Source: CAYMDS01 sp964653195 (GTDB taxonomy: Bacteria; Patescibacteriota; Microgenomatia; Levybacterales; UBA12049). From it: 28,765 nucleotides of DNA. Positions 15,017 through 20,962 of this stretch are shown in pieces. How positions within the stretch are numbered: position 1 is the stretch's first letter; every line of letters starts with the position of its first letter. The DNA lies in contig CAZZCX010000016.1 in assembly GCA_964653195.1 (NCBI GenBank), positions 1 to 28,765 on the forward strand. Direction: 5' to 3'. The notes below the pieces were generated by a model that had not been told where the DNA came from, ran no database searches, and saw only the letters and a program-made list of their open reading frames with translations. The position numbers and the translations under genes were made by a program.

Positions 15017-15184
15017 TTATTCAATTTTCCTTAATAATTTATACATGAATACTGTACTTAGGATTACGATTAAACTTATCAAATACATGAATAACGCAAA
15101 AGGCGTTTTTTCACTATGAGAAAGCAAGATAAATAGCACTATGATTCCTATGCCCATTGTGGCCGAGAATACCAGAAATGGCAC
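15017..15184 (-). CDS. 55-residue two-span membrane protein, GTG start
   Basis: A short reverse-strand frame. Read from GTG 15184 it begins (M)PFLVFSATMGIGIIVLFIL, then a short turn LSHSEKTPF, then a second hydrophobic span ALFMYLISLIVILSTVFMY, and ends KLLRKIE. This predicts a hairpin of two membrane helices with a basic C-terminus. Support: TATATT sits exactly 6 nt before the GTG, the spacing seen for other leaderless genes here, and the gene fills an otherwise empty 262-bp gap between 14963 and 15226. An ATG nine codons in (15157) is the alternative start. No family recognised. Confidence 0.45.
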   Translation of the reverse strand: MPFLVFSATMGIGIIVLFILLSHSEKTPFALFMYLISLIVILSTVFMYKLLRKIE

Positions 15185-15190
15185 TACATC

Positions 15191-15196
15191 AATATA
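15191..15196 (-). promoter_or_regulatory. -10 box TATATT of the 55-residue gene
   Basis: TATATT on the minus strand, 6 nt before GTG 15184. No clear -35. Confidence 0.35.
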
Positions 15197-15212
15197 AGCT
15201 TATTTCTTATGT

Positions 15213-15218
15213 TATTAT
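15213..15218 (+). promoter_or_regulatory. -10 box TATTAT of the 73-residue gene
   Basis: TATTAT 7 nt before ATG 15226, divergent from the promoter at 15191. No clear -35. Confidence 0.35.
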
Positions 15219-15225
15219 TTGAATA

Positions 15226-15447
15226 ATGAATCTTAGAAATGACAGCTACGTAATCTATATCGGTACAAAAAACTTTACCGAAAAATATTATAAAGACGAA
15301 GTAGGCTGGGTGAAGATATCTGCAAAGAATAGAAAATTCAAATTGACCCCGGAGCAGGTTTTAAATCACTTGTTACCGGCAATTGCAGGAGTTAAGCCAA
15401 ATTTAATCATAAAAGTCGAACATCAAGACACTAAAAACGAGAATTGA
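15226..15447 (+). CDS. Small soluble hypothetical protein
   Basis: 73 residues starting MNLRNDSYVIYIGTKNFTEK. Charged and soluble, without signal peptide or membrane span. A beta-rich first half (SYVIYIGTKNF, EVGWVKISAKNRKFKL) is followed by one helix (TPEQVLNHLLPAIAGV) and a last strand LIIKVEH. No family is recognised. It has no Shine-Dalgarno sequence and a TATTAT box 7 nt before the ATG. A 75-bp gap separates it from the next gene, which has its own strong ribosome site. Confidence 0.55.
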   Translation: MNLRNDSYVIYIGTKNFTEKYYKDEVGWVKISAKNRKFKLTPEQVLNHLLPAIAGVKPNLIIKVEHQDTKNEN

Positions 15448-15521
15448 TATTATTTATAAGTAAAGATAAATAAACGTTTTGCAGATAATTCCAAGGTAGC
15501 CTTATTGAGCTTAAGTTACTG

Positions 15522-15533
15522 AAAGGAGGTGAT
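15522..15533 (+). promoter_or_regulatory. Near-perfect Shine-Dalgarno sequence
   Basis: AAAGGAGGTGAT, complementary over 12 bases to the usual 16S rRNA 3' end; 8 nt lie between GGAGG and ATG 15538. The in-frame GTG at 15529 is part of this site and is not the start. Confidence 0.8.
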
Positions 15534-15537
15534 AAAT

Positions 15538-15753
15538 ATGGCACAAATACATTTAGGAGATGGTAAATGGCTTCTGTCTGATTGTGGATCAATGCCTAGT
15601 GATAATAATTGTAAATTAGTTATAACAAGCCCAGAAAATCAAAAAGAAGATTTATTAGATGCAGCTATTGCACATGCAGTTACCCATCACGGACATCAGG
15701 ATACTCCGGATTTTCGGACAGAAATAGGAAAAACTTTGGTTGAACTTGAATAA
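15538..15753 (+). CDS. DUF1059-like small protein
   Basis: 71 residues starting MAQIHLGDGKWLLSDCGSMP. A cysteine pair (DCGSMPSDNNC) is followed by DLLDAAIAHAVTHHGHQDTPDFRTEIGKTL, which resembles the DUF1059 layout: a cysteine-containing beta hairpin, then a helix with H-x3-HGH and the closing T-P-E/D-x-R motif. Function of the family is unknown; the Cys and His arrangement could bind a metal, which is inference. It stands out from its neighbours in having a near-perfect Shine-Dalgarno sequence. The distant promoter candidate (TTGCAG-17-TTATTG at 15479-15507) is weak. High expression is likely from the ribosome site alone. Confidence 0.7.
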   Translation: MAQIHLGDGKWLLSDCGSMPSDNNCKLVITSPENQKEDLLDAAIAHAVTHHGHQDTPDFRTEIGKTLVELE

Positions 15754-15877
15754 ATCCTAACAGGAGACAATAGCTTGGTCTAGGTTTGAAATCAGCAATG
15801 TCTGATTAAATTGACGTGAAAACAGCACTAAGCATGCAAAATAACTGTATATTCAGCAGAAGCCTGAGTTATTAGAC

Positions 15878-16183
15878 TTATTTATCTTTCTTTTTATCTA
15901 ATTTATCCAGTTTTAGTAATTTAACTCCAGAATAAACCACGAGTGCGATAACGACAAAATCAATGAAAACATTGAGAAAATTACCCCACATGATTTTTGC
16001 AGAACCTATTTGTATATAAGCTTTTTGCAGATTTTCTACATTGCTTAAGCCAAGAGCAAGTATTGGACTTATGATATCTTCAACCAATGCCGAAACTAAT
16101 TTTGATACTGCTCCTCCTAAAATAAAACCGACAGCAAGACCTACAACGCCCTGTTCACGAACAAAATCCAAAAACCCTTTCAT
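15878..16183 (-). CDS. mscL: Large-conductance mechanosensitive channel MscL
   Basis: 101-residue MscL, a homopentameric channel in the cytoplasmic membrane that opens under extreme tension to release solutes during osmotic downshock. Seen: the amphipathic N-terminal helix MKGFLDFVREQGVVGLAVGFILGGAVSKLVSALVEDIISPILAL containing TM1 and the pore lining, a short periplasmic loop (NVENLQKAYIQIGSAKIMWG), TM2 (NFLNVFIDFVVIALVVYSGVKLL) and a lysine-rich cytoplasmic tail. It is shorter than the usual ~130 residues because the C-terminal bundle is reduced. A strong Shine-Dalgarno sequence overlaps the last codons of the upstream Excalibur gene (2-nt gap), so the two are co-transcribed and coupled. 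Confidence 0.96.
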   Translation of the reverse strand: MKGFLDFVREQGVVGLAVGFILGGAVSKLVSALVEDIISPILALGLSNVENLQKAYIQIGSAKIMWGNFLNVFIDFVVIALVVYSGVKLLKLDKLDKKKDK

Positions 16184-16185
16184 AG

Positions 16186-16674
16186 TTATTCACCTCCTTT
16201 AGGCAAACTTTCGCAAGCATCACCGTCCTTATTTCCATCTAGCCTATTAACATCATTTCCAACTCCTCCTACTTTCTCAAAGAATTTTTGTGCTTCTGGT
16301 TGAGTTGAGAAGTCATCACAGTTGTATTCGTCAGCCTCTTTACCTTTTGTAGAATCTGTAGTTATTTCACCAAATTTATCAAACAGAATATTTCCTGATT
16401 CGTCTCTTGATATTTTTGATTCTTGAAAGGATTTTGTTTCCCATAATTTACCTAAATCCCAGTCGTTTTGTGAAGCTTCAAGTCCGAAGGCTGCAAGTAA
16501 TGCGATAAATGCAATTACCAAAACAAGCCTCAGTTTTTCAAAAAATATAAATAAGATTACAACGAGAGCCAATAAAGCTGCAATAAATATTAAGCGGAAT
16601 TTTCGATTTCCTCGAAGCTGTTTATACTTGGAAGGACTTTTTTCTTTTTTTTCTACTTTTTCATTCTCTTCCAT
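16186..16674 (-). CDS. Membrane protein with C-terminal Excalibur calcium-binding domain
   Basis: 162 residues. A charged N-terminal cytoplasmic region (1-27) is followed by two membrane spans (about 28-45 and 49-66) and a soluble C-terminal part. Residues 117-157 are an Excalibur domain: YNCDDFSTQPEAQKFFEK, then RLDGNKDGDACESLP with the EF-hand-like Asp loop D146/N148/D150/D152 and the conserved cysteine pair C119/C154. With two spans and a positively charged N-terminus, the domain is predicted on the same side as the N-terminus. That would be unusual, since Excalibur domains are normally outside, so one of the spans may not cross. It precedes mscL in one transcript, suggesting an osmotic or envelope role. 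Confidence 0.85.
   Translation of the reverse strand: MEENEKVEKKEKSPSKYKQLRGNRKFRLIFIAALLALVVILFIFFEKLRLVLVIAFIALLAAFGLEASQNDWDLGKLWETKSFQESKISRDESGNILFDKFGEITTDSTKGKEADEYNCDDFSTQPEAQKFFEKVGGVGNDVNRLDGNKDGDACESLPKGGE
16190..16200 (-). promoter_or_regulatory. Shine-Dalgarno sequence of mscL inside the upstream gene
   Basis: AAAGGAGGTGA on the minus strand, overlapping the KGGE end of the Excalibur gene; 9 nt from GGAGG to ATG 16183. Confidence 0.8.
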
Positions 16675-16680
16675 ACCTAC

Positions 16681-16709
16681 TTTATATCACTCAGGCAAAA
16701 GTAATACAA
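16681..16709 (-). promoter_or_regulatory. Promoter TTGTAT-17-TATAAA of the Excalibur-mscL operon (leaderless type)
   Basis: Minus strand: -35 TTGTAT (16704-16709), 17-bp spacer, -10 TATAAA (16681-16686), 6 nt to ATG 16674. The first gene is leaderless, the second has a strong ribosome site. Confidence 0.65.
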
Positions 16710-16768
16710 GGAGTGATTAAGGGCAATTATAAAACGTACATTGACGAATAACAACATTATAATTATAG

Positions 16769-17191
16769 CTACCTGTTTATCAGCGTATTTTTATATTCAT
16801 CGAAACATTGAGGAATAAGATCATTCGGGAATTCAGGATAGTCTACGAGAATGCCGCAAGAAATTATACCGTTACCATCATATATTAGTTGCCACACGCC
16901 GTTTATCTTTACGGCAAACCACATGCCACCACCATTTTCATCCTTAAATTTTATAAGTCCCTTTGCATAGCTATCGAGTTTTGTATCTAGTGTTATAGTG
17001 ATGGTTTCTGTTGGTTTTTTATATTTCTTACTAAAGTCTCTAGTTATATCACCTATCAAAGTATCTTTTGTTGTAGGTGTGGCAGTTTTAGTAATTGGCG
17101 TTACGGGTGTTTTATTTTCGCTACCAATCTTATTGTATAAGAATACCCCGGTTAATGTCATAAGCACAAATAAAACAAGATATACCTTCAT
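16769..17191 (-). CDS. Membrane-anchored hypothetical protein
   Basis: 140 residues starting MKVYLVLFVLMTLTGVFLYN, a signal anchor, followed by a Thr/Pro/Lys-rich linker (about 25-45) and a small outside domain. The domain contains ITRDFSKKYKKP, LDSYAKGLIKFKDENGGGMWFAVKINGVWQLIYDGNGIISCGIL and PEFPNDLIPQCFDEY, with two cysteines (in ISCG and PQCF) that may form a disulfide. It reads like the small secreted domains common in CPR genomes; I cannot name the family. ATG 17191 is preferred to 17200, because the latter is 1 nt from the -10-like TATTTG (17202-17207; TTGAGT -35 at 17224-17229, 16-bp spacer). Confidence 0.6.
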   Translation of the reverse strand: MKVYLVLFVLMTLTGVFLYNKIGSENKTPVTPITKTATPTTKDTLIGDITRDFSKKYKKPTETITITLDTKLDSYAKGLIKFKDENGGGMWFAVKINGVWQLIYDGNGIISCGILVDYPEFPNDLIPQCFDEYKNTLINR

Positions 17192-17294
17192 TCTTTGCAT
17201 ACAAATACTGAGATTATTATTTGACTCAACTAAATCAATATTGATTTTATCCTATTAATTTTTGATTTTACGTGACGTAGATCAATTGCAGAGT

Positions 17295-17312
17295 TTTACC
17301 TATTTAGGTAAA
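17295..17312. repeat. 18-bp inverted repeat directly after a stop codon
   Basis: TTTACCTA-TT-TAGGTAAA, two perfect 8-bp arms, 1 bp from the stop of the minus-strand gene that ends at 17314. There is no T tract on the minus side, so a terminator is doubtful. The half-sites TACCTA (17650) and TAGGTA (17677) recur in the next intergenic region upstream. Confidence 0.45.
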
Positions 17313-17313
17313 T

Positions 17314-17637
17314 TTACGAGGGTTTAATTTTGCCTATTTTCTTAAAACCCATATAGGTCATGGCAAGTATAATAAAAAAAGCAATATAGAATTGAAAATT
17401 TCCTGGATTTGCCAGTATTTTCGTCAATGGAGTAGATTGCTTAAAAACAATATGAAAGATTACTGACAACGGCAAGGTAAGCCAAAGCCAAGTGGCAGTC
17501 GGGACTTTTAGATGCAGTTTGGACATTAGCCAAGTTAAGATAGGTGAGAGAACCAGCGCGCCTACGTACGAGCCTGCTGTGTCGAATATAGTAAACTGAC
17601 CAATTCTTGCTGCCCGTAAATATTCTATCGAAATCAC
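17314..17637 (-). CDS. Small polytopic membrane protein, GTG start
   Basis: 107 residues beginning (M)ISIEYLRAARIGQFTIFDTA. Predicted three membrane spans: about 19-38 (AGSYVGALVLSPILTWLMS), 47-66 (PTATWLWLTLPLSVIFHIVF) and 80-97 (FQFYIAFFIILAMTYMGF), with a basic C-terminus KKIGKIKPS. Family not recognised. The GTG start is supported by TACAAT exactly 6 nt upstream and by the absence of any nearby ATG. It is divergent from the cupin gene. Confidence 0.6.
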   Translation of the reverse strand: MISIEYLRAARIGQFTIFDTAGSYVGALVLSPILTWLMSKLHLKVPTATWLWLTLPLSVIFHIVFKQSTPLTKILANPGNFQFYIAFFIILAMTYMGFKKIGKIKPS

Positions 17638-17643
17638 AATTGT

Positions 17644-17649
17644 ATTGTA
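17644..17649 (-). promoter_or_regulatory. -10 box TACAAT (leaderless type, GTG start)
   Basis: TACAAT on the minus strand, 6 nt before GTG 17637. No convincing -35. Confidence 0.45.
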
Positions 17650-17711
17650 TACCTATTTTAGAAAAATTACAGTTTGTAGGTAAATATTCTATTAGTTATT
17701 GTAATTAGGAG

Positions 17712-17717
17712 TATAAT
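17712..17717 (+). promoter_or_regulatory. -10 box TATAAT of the cupin gene (leaderless type)
   Basis: Perfect TATAAT, 6 nt (AGTTTT) to ATG 17724; identical to the dehydratase gene start context. Confidence 0.55.
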
Positions 17718-17723
17718 AGTTTT

Positions 17724-18107
17724 ATGCAAGGGTTTGTAAGAGACATTGAGGAGCTAACGCTTTCCAATAATAATTTCAGACAAGTAATATATACCGGACA
17801 TCATGCACAGCTTGTGCTTATGTCTTTATTGCCCAATGAAGAAATTGGTATGGAAGTACATGAAACGACAGACCAGTTTCTAAGAGTTGAAAAAGGTGAA
17901 GGAAAAGTAATTATGAATGGGGAAGAGCATTTGCTAAAAGACGGTAGTGCGATTATTGTCCCTGCAGGAACTAAGCATAATATTATAAATACTTCGTCAG
18001 TTGAAGCTATGAAGCTTTATACTCTATATTCACCATCCCATCATAAAGATGGAATTATCCACAAAACAAAAAAAGAAGCAGAAGCAGATACCAGTGATCA
18101 CATATAA
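17724..18107 (+). CDS. Cupin-domain protein (mannose-6-phosphate-isomerase-like fold)
   Basis: 127-residue single-domain cupin. Motif 1 is IGMEVHETTDQFLRVEKGEG (about 41-60) with H46 and Q51 at metal positions; Q replaces the common glutamate or second histidine, as in a known small-cupin branch. Motif 2 is AIIVPAGTKHNIIN (about 77-89) with H85. A beta-barrel dimer with a bound metal is expected. The family often annotated 'cupin domain-containing/YlbA-like' is of unknown reaction. The C-terminal tail HKTKKEAEADTSDH is acidic and lysine-rich, typical of the family. The gene stands alone; the next operon has its own promoter. Confidence 0.88.
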   Translation: MQGFVRDIEELTLSNNNFRQVIYTGHHAQLVLMSLLPNEEIGMEVHETTDQFLRVEKGEGKVIMNGEEHLLKDGSAIIVPAGTKHNIINTSSVEAMKLYTLYSPSHHKDGIIHKTKKEAEADTSDHI

Positions 18108-18201
18108 CCCTCAAACAGGTTTAAGCCCGAGTGGGTATTATCTAAACTGAAATTTAAGAAAAAGTACGAAATGTTAATTTACGCATAGTATAATTTGTCA
18201 C

Positions 18202-18232
18202 TTGATTATATATTAGAATATGCTAATATATA
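18202..18232 (+). promoter_or_regulatory. Promoter and palindromic operator of the arsR-rhodanese operon
   Basis: Perfect 10-bp inverted repeat TATATATTAG (18207-18216), 6-nt spacer AATATG, CTAATATATA (18223-18232). It covers a promoter read as TTGATT (18202-18207), 16-bp spacer, TAATAT (18224-18229), with 6 nt to ATG 18236. Such an A/T-rich palindrome with a central spacer over the core promoter is what ArsR-family repressors bind, so negative autoregulation is likely. Confidence 0.7.
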
Positions 18233-18235
18233 TTT

Positions 18236-18505
18236 ATGCAAGACAAAGTTCTATCAGCCCTCTCAAATAAAATTAGATTACAAATTCTAATCTGTTTATC
18301 AAATAGAGATAAAAACGTTACTCAACTTATTGCTAATTGTGGATTATCTCAGTCCGCAGTTTCACAGCATCTGGGAAGACTTCGTAGCACCGGACTTGTA
18401 ACTGCACAGCGTAAAGGAAAAGAGATATTTTATCATTTGGCTTACCCTAAATTGGCAGTAATAAGTGATCAATTAATTAACTTTACAAAAGGAGTAAGCG
18501 CATAA
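18236..18505 (+). CDS. ArsR-family winged-helix repressor
   Basis: 89-residue transcriptional repressor. It is almost entirely the wHTH domain: ALSNKIRLQILICLSNRDKNVTQLIANCGLSQSAVSQHLGRLRSTGLVTAQRKGKEIFYHL, with recognition helix SQSAVSQHLGRLRS and wing QRKGKEIFYHL. Dimeric binding to the palindrome just upstream is expected. It has two cysteines, C20 in helix 2 and C35 just before the recognition helix, and none in the C-terminal helix. The position pattern is therefore neither the CxC arsenic site nor the C41/C107 pair of SqrR/BigR persulfide sensors. Because it sits in front of two rhodaneses, a sulfur-species signal is the best guess. The first downstream gene begins 5 bp after its stop. 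Confidence 0.92.
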   Translation: MQDKVLSALSNKIRLQILICLSNRDKNVTQLIANCGLSQSAVSQHLGRLRSTGLVTAQRKGKEIFYHLAYPKLAVISDQLINFTKGVSA

Positions 18506-18510
18506 ATCAT

Positions 18511-18852
18511 ATGTTTGGATTTTTTGCACCGAATGTGCCACAAATAACAGCCGATGAAGTAAAGCAATCTTTGGATCAAAATCAGGATGTGATTCTACTT
18601 GATGTAAGAACTAAAGAGGAATTTGCCAATTATCGTATTAAAGGGGCAATCAATCTTCCGGTAGATGAAGTACCTGATAAAATTACATCCATTATAAGGG
18701 ACAAAAAAAAGAGAATATTCGTGTATTGCTTAAGTGCTTCTCGAAGTGTTCATGCAGTTGAAGCGATGAAAAAGCTTGGATATACCGACGTTTTTAATAT
18801 TACAAGTGGGCTTCTGGCCTGGAGGGCAAAAAAATATCCAACGGAAAGCTAA
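18511..18852 (+). CDS. Cytoplasmic single-domain rhodanese
   Basis: 113-residue rhodanese (sulfurtransferase) that carries sulfane sulfur as a persulfide on a cysteine. Seen: VILLDVRTKEEFANYRIKGAINLP (CH2A-type and INLP motifs) and the active-site loop YCLSASRS with catalytic C73 and the six-residue C-x4-R turn, which is the sulfurtransferase rather than the phosphatase loop length. No signal peptide. The loop LSAS is unusual compared with the common RSGN/RTGN. It lies in one operon with ArsR and a second, membrane-anchored rhodanese, which starts 1 nt after its stop. Together they could pass sulfur across or along the membrane, or detoxify sulfide; this is inferred from context. Confidence 0.93.
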   Translation: MFGFFAPNVPQITADEVKQSLDQNQDVILLDVRTKEEFANYRIKGAINLPVDEVPDKITSIIRDKKKRIFVYCLSASRSVHAVEAMKKLGYTDVFNITSGLLAWRAKKYPTES

Positions 18853-18853
18853 T

Positions 18854-19285
18854 ATGGGAAAGAAAAAACTTGCAACCATCTTCTTTGTATTACTTGTTGC
18901 ACTAGGCGCACTTACCATATTCTCGGTAGCAAAAAGAAATACTAGCGTTATGGGTGTACAGAGTGTGTTTTCAGGTTTAACACCGCAAGTTTTTCGACAG
19001 GAATTGCAAACAGGCAAATATAAACTATTGGATATCCGGACGATCGAAGAATACAAAACAGGGCATTTAGTTAACGCAGAGCAAATAGATTTTTACCAAA
19101 CAAAATCATTTTCTGAATATCTCGATAAATTAGATAAAAACAAGAAATATCTCATTTATTGCAGATCTGGAAACCGTACAAGTAATACGTTGAAAATTAT
19201 GAAACAAAAAGGATTTACTCAAGTATGGGAACTAGACGGTGGATATAATGCATGGATTGCCCAAGGGCTTAGTATAGAAACTTAA
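18854..19285 (+). CDS. Membrane-anchored rhodanese
   Basis: 143 residues starting MGKKKLATIFFVLLVALGAL, an N-terminal membrane anchor (about 6-25) that places the rhodanese domain outside the membrane. The domain spans about 42-140: LLDIRTIEEYKTGHLVNAEQID, the active loop YCRSGNRTS with C103 and R108, and ELDGGYNAWIAQGLSIE, the typical C-terminal strand and helix. The frame is open further upstream, but the ATG at 18854, 1 nt after the preceding stop and next to GGAAAG, fits the anchor and the operon. The outside-facing and inside-facing rhodaneses in one operon make a pair worth noting. Confidence 0.92.
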   Translation: MGKKKLATIFFVLLVALGALTIFSVAKRNTSVMGVQSVFSGLTPQVFRQELQTGKYKLLDIRTIEEYKTGHLVNAEQIDFYQTKSFSEYLDKLDKNKKYLIYCRSGNRTSNTLKIMKQKGFTQVWELDGGYNAWIAQGLSIET

Positions 19286-19349
19286 GCACCTAAGCTAATT
19301 AATAAATCAGATACACTACTTCACAGATGGTAATAATTCTTTCATTAAC

Positions 19350-19799
19350 TTAATACAGATATGGAATTATGCGCCAAGTTTTTTTGGCATATGATTTATA
19401 GCTTTCAAAGCGACTCATAAGCATCGACTCTTCATATTGTAATTTCACAATTAAATCACATATTAAAATAACATAGATTACTGCCTTTAGTAAGGTCATA
19501 TTCGTTATAAGTAGTCCAAAGCATAAGAGTAAAACACTTGTATACATGGGGTGACGCAGGTAATGATACGGACCGTCAGTGATGAGAATGGCTACTTGGC
19601 TCACTTCTGGAATTATACTAAGTGTGCTTTTTCGCATAGAGTATACTGCCCATACCCCTATAAAGGATCCACAAGCAATAAGTAAAATTGAGAAAATATT
19701 TACTGAAGCAACTGGCGTTAAGTGGAAGAGAAGATAGATGCAGATAAATTGCACCGAAACAAGTATAAATGACTTTATTGAAATTCGTTTACTTTTCAT
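19350..19799 (-). CDS. Isoprenylcysteine carboxyl methyltransferase-like membrane protein
   Basis: 149-residue integral membrane protein with about four spans (10-30, 34-53, 86-104, 105-122). The ICMT/PEMT-type signature is clear: ITDGPYHYLRHPMYTSVLLL (R82, H83, P84), followed by YEESMLMSRFESYKSYAKKTWRIIPYLY with the conserved glutamates and the Y-x-x-Y...P end. Members use S-adenosylmethionine to methylate lipid or isoprenoid-type substrates; in bacteria the substrates are mostly unknown. It is last in the minus-strand cluster led by the ECF sigma gene, 32 bp after the putative anti-sigma gene, so regulation by that sigma factor is likely. Confidence 0.85.
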   Translation of the reverse strand: MKSKRISIKSFILVSVQFICIYLLFHLTPVASVNIFSILLIACGSFIGVWAVYSMRKSTLSIIPEVSQVAILITDGPYHYLRHPMYTSVLLLCFGLLITNMTLLKAVIYVILICDLIVKLQYEESMLMSRFESYKSYAKKTWRIIPYLY

Positions 19800-19831
19800 T
19801 ACAGCTGCATTTATTAGTAGCGAGACTTGAG

Positions 19832-20344
19832 TTAGCGATTTCCAACTCCTTTGTTTCTCTTCATGTAATTTTGCGGATGTTCAAGTGGTAGAGTAGAGTC
19901 TTGTGAGTATTGACGGATAATTCCACGCATTGGACCGTGTTTGAACCAAGCATCATCTAGCTGAAAATATTCAATAACCATAACAGCAGTGATCACAGCC
20001 ATAATAAGTCCGGCAATGAGTAAGCGAAAGTTATGCCTATATGAAAAATCGTACTTCATCAGTAATCGTATACTTACCACAATCCCCAAAATAGCCATAA
20101 GTGGTGCCCACCAGGGGAAAGTTGACAATAATAATTCCAGCCGATATTGTCCCATCGGACCGTGAGTTCGCAGCACAAACCGAGTAAGGCTGACGAGGAA
20201 TACAGATCCGATTACAGTAAGTACAAGGCTCGCGAACATAAGAATCGAGCCAAGAATAAAGTACGCTCTTGGTTTTATTTTGATTTTTCTTTCATGGATC
20301 TGCTCCATGACTTTCTGGCTGATATCTACTTGTTTCTTTGACAT
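19832..20344 (-). CDS. Putative anti-sigma membrane protein
   Basis: 170 residues: a cytoplasmic N-terminus of about 26 residues (MSKKQVDISQKVMEQIHERK), three membrane spans (about 27-57, 75-95, 105-124) and a tail with HGPMRGIIRQYSQD. It overlaps the 3' end of the ECF sigma gene by 19 bp, the usual arrangement of a sigma factor and its membrane-bound anti-sigma factor. The short N-terminal helix (VMEQIHERKIKIKPR) is the part facing the sigma factor. It lacks the zinc-binding HxxxCxxC of ZAS anti-sigma factors. The role is inferred from position and topology only. The HGPMGQY/HGPMRG repetition in outside-facing loops is notable. Confidence 0.6.
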   Translation of the reverse strand: MSKKQVDISQKVMEQIHERKIKIKPRAYFILGSILMFASLVLTVIGSVFLVSLTRFVLRTHGPMGQYRLELLLSTFPWWAPLMAILGIVVSIRLLMKYDFSYRHNFRLLIAGLIMAVITAVMVIEYFQLDDAWFKHGPMRGIIRQYSQDSTLPLEHPQNYMKRNKGVGNR

Positions 20345-20871
20345 ATTTTTTTCATTATAACTTTTGCTCTATTAATTCTCGTTGCAACGGTTCCCATGGG
20401 GATTCGCATGATATCGCTGATCTCATTATATGATTTATCATCAAGATAATATAAAGCTAATGGTTCGCTGTATCTTACGGGCATATTTTTTAGACAATGT
20501 TCGGCTTCTTTGATAATTTCTTGTTTACTATAATTCTCTTCTATATCTTGAGTACTTTGATAATTAGCGTCCTCATCTATAGTCGTCACCTTTTTACTTT
20601 TTTTAATCTCATTTATTGATTCGTTATGAACTATCCGGTAAATCCAGCTTGAAAAACTTTTTTTGATACTAAATCCATTTAAGTTGATAAAAGCTTTAAT
20701 AAAAGATTCTTGAACTACATCTTGTGCTTTATGATCGTCATTGATGAGATATCTAGCATATCGCAGGAGCTTGTCTTGGTATCTTTTTACTAATTCTGAG
20801 TATAGTTCTTTATTTCTAGTTCTTATTTCTTCAATTAATGCCTCGTCTGACATCTCATTAATTTTTTGCAT
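20326..20871 (-). CDS. ECF-type sigma-70 factor
   Basis: 181-residue alternative sigma factor with only regions 2 and 4. Region 2 (about 20-90): YSELVKRYQDKLLRYARYLINDDHKAQDVVQESFIKAFINL, then FSSWIYRIVHNESINEIKK. Region 4 (about 125-178): CLKNMPVRYSEPLALYYLDDKSYNEISDIMRIPMGTVATRINRAKVIMKK, a clear helix-turn-helix for the -35. TACAAT 6 nt before the ATG suggests transcription by the housekeeping sigma and a leaderless message. The neighbouring overlapping membrane gene is the probable anti-sigma. The stop lies 19 bp inside that gene. ATG 20853 (MSDEAL) is an alternative start but lacks the promoter fit. Confidence 0.93.
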   Translation of the reverse strand: MQKINEMSDEALIEEIRTRNKELYSELVKRYQDKLLRYARYLINDDHKAQDVVQESFIKAFINLNGFSIKKSFSSWIYRIVHNESINEIKKSKKVTTIDEDANYQSTQDIEENYSKQEIIKEAEHCLKNMPVRYSEPLALYYLDDKSYNEISDIMRIPMGTVATRINRAKVIMKKICQRNK

Positions 20872-20877
20872 AATTTA

Positions 20878-20890
20878 ATTGTATTACAAT
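20878..20890 (-). promoter_or_regulatory. -10 box of the ECF sigma gene inside a 13-bp palindrome
   Basis: ATTGTA-T-TACAAT: the minus-strand TACAAT (20878-20883) is 6 nt before ATG 20871. The palindrome contains the 10-mer TTGTATTACA that recurs upstream of the secreted-protein gene (21377-21386). Confidence 0.5.
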
Positions 20891-20902
20891 ACATATTTTT
20901 TT

Positions 20903-20945
20903 ACGCCGAAACCCCGAATCCGCTAGTTGGCGGACGGGGTGGCGT
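20903..20945. repeat. GC-rich REP-like long hairpin
   Basis: Three nested stems: ACGCC/GGCGT, CCCCG/CGGGG and CCGC/GCGG around the loop TAGTTG, separated by small asymmetric bulges (GAAA against T, AAT against A). Total 14 bp of stem, nearly all G-C, in an otherwise AT-rich neighbourhood. It lies in the 91-bp gap between two minus-strand genes. On neither strand is it followed by a T tract directly, so it is not a standard intrinsic terminator; it looks like a repetitive extragenic palindrome. Confidence 0.7.
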
Positions 20946-20962
20946 TTATATGAGTTTTTAGC

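Noticed and set aside
15529..15537. GTG start for the DUF1059-like protein
   Set aside because: The GTG is part of the AAAGGAGGTGAT Shine-Dalgarno sequence; the ATG at 15538 has correct spacing.
20903..20945. Intrinsic terminator of the secreted-protein gene
   Set aside because: The stem is strong, but on the minus strand it is followed by TAAAAAAA rather than a T tract, so a standard terminator is not supported.
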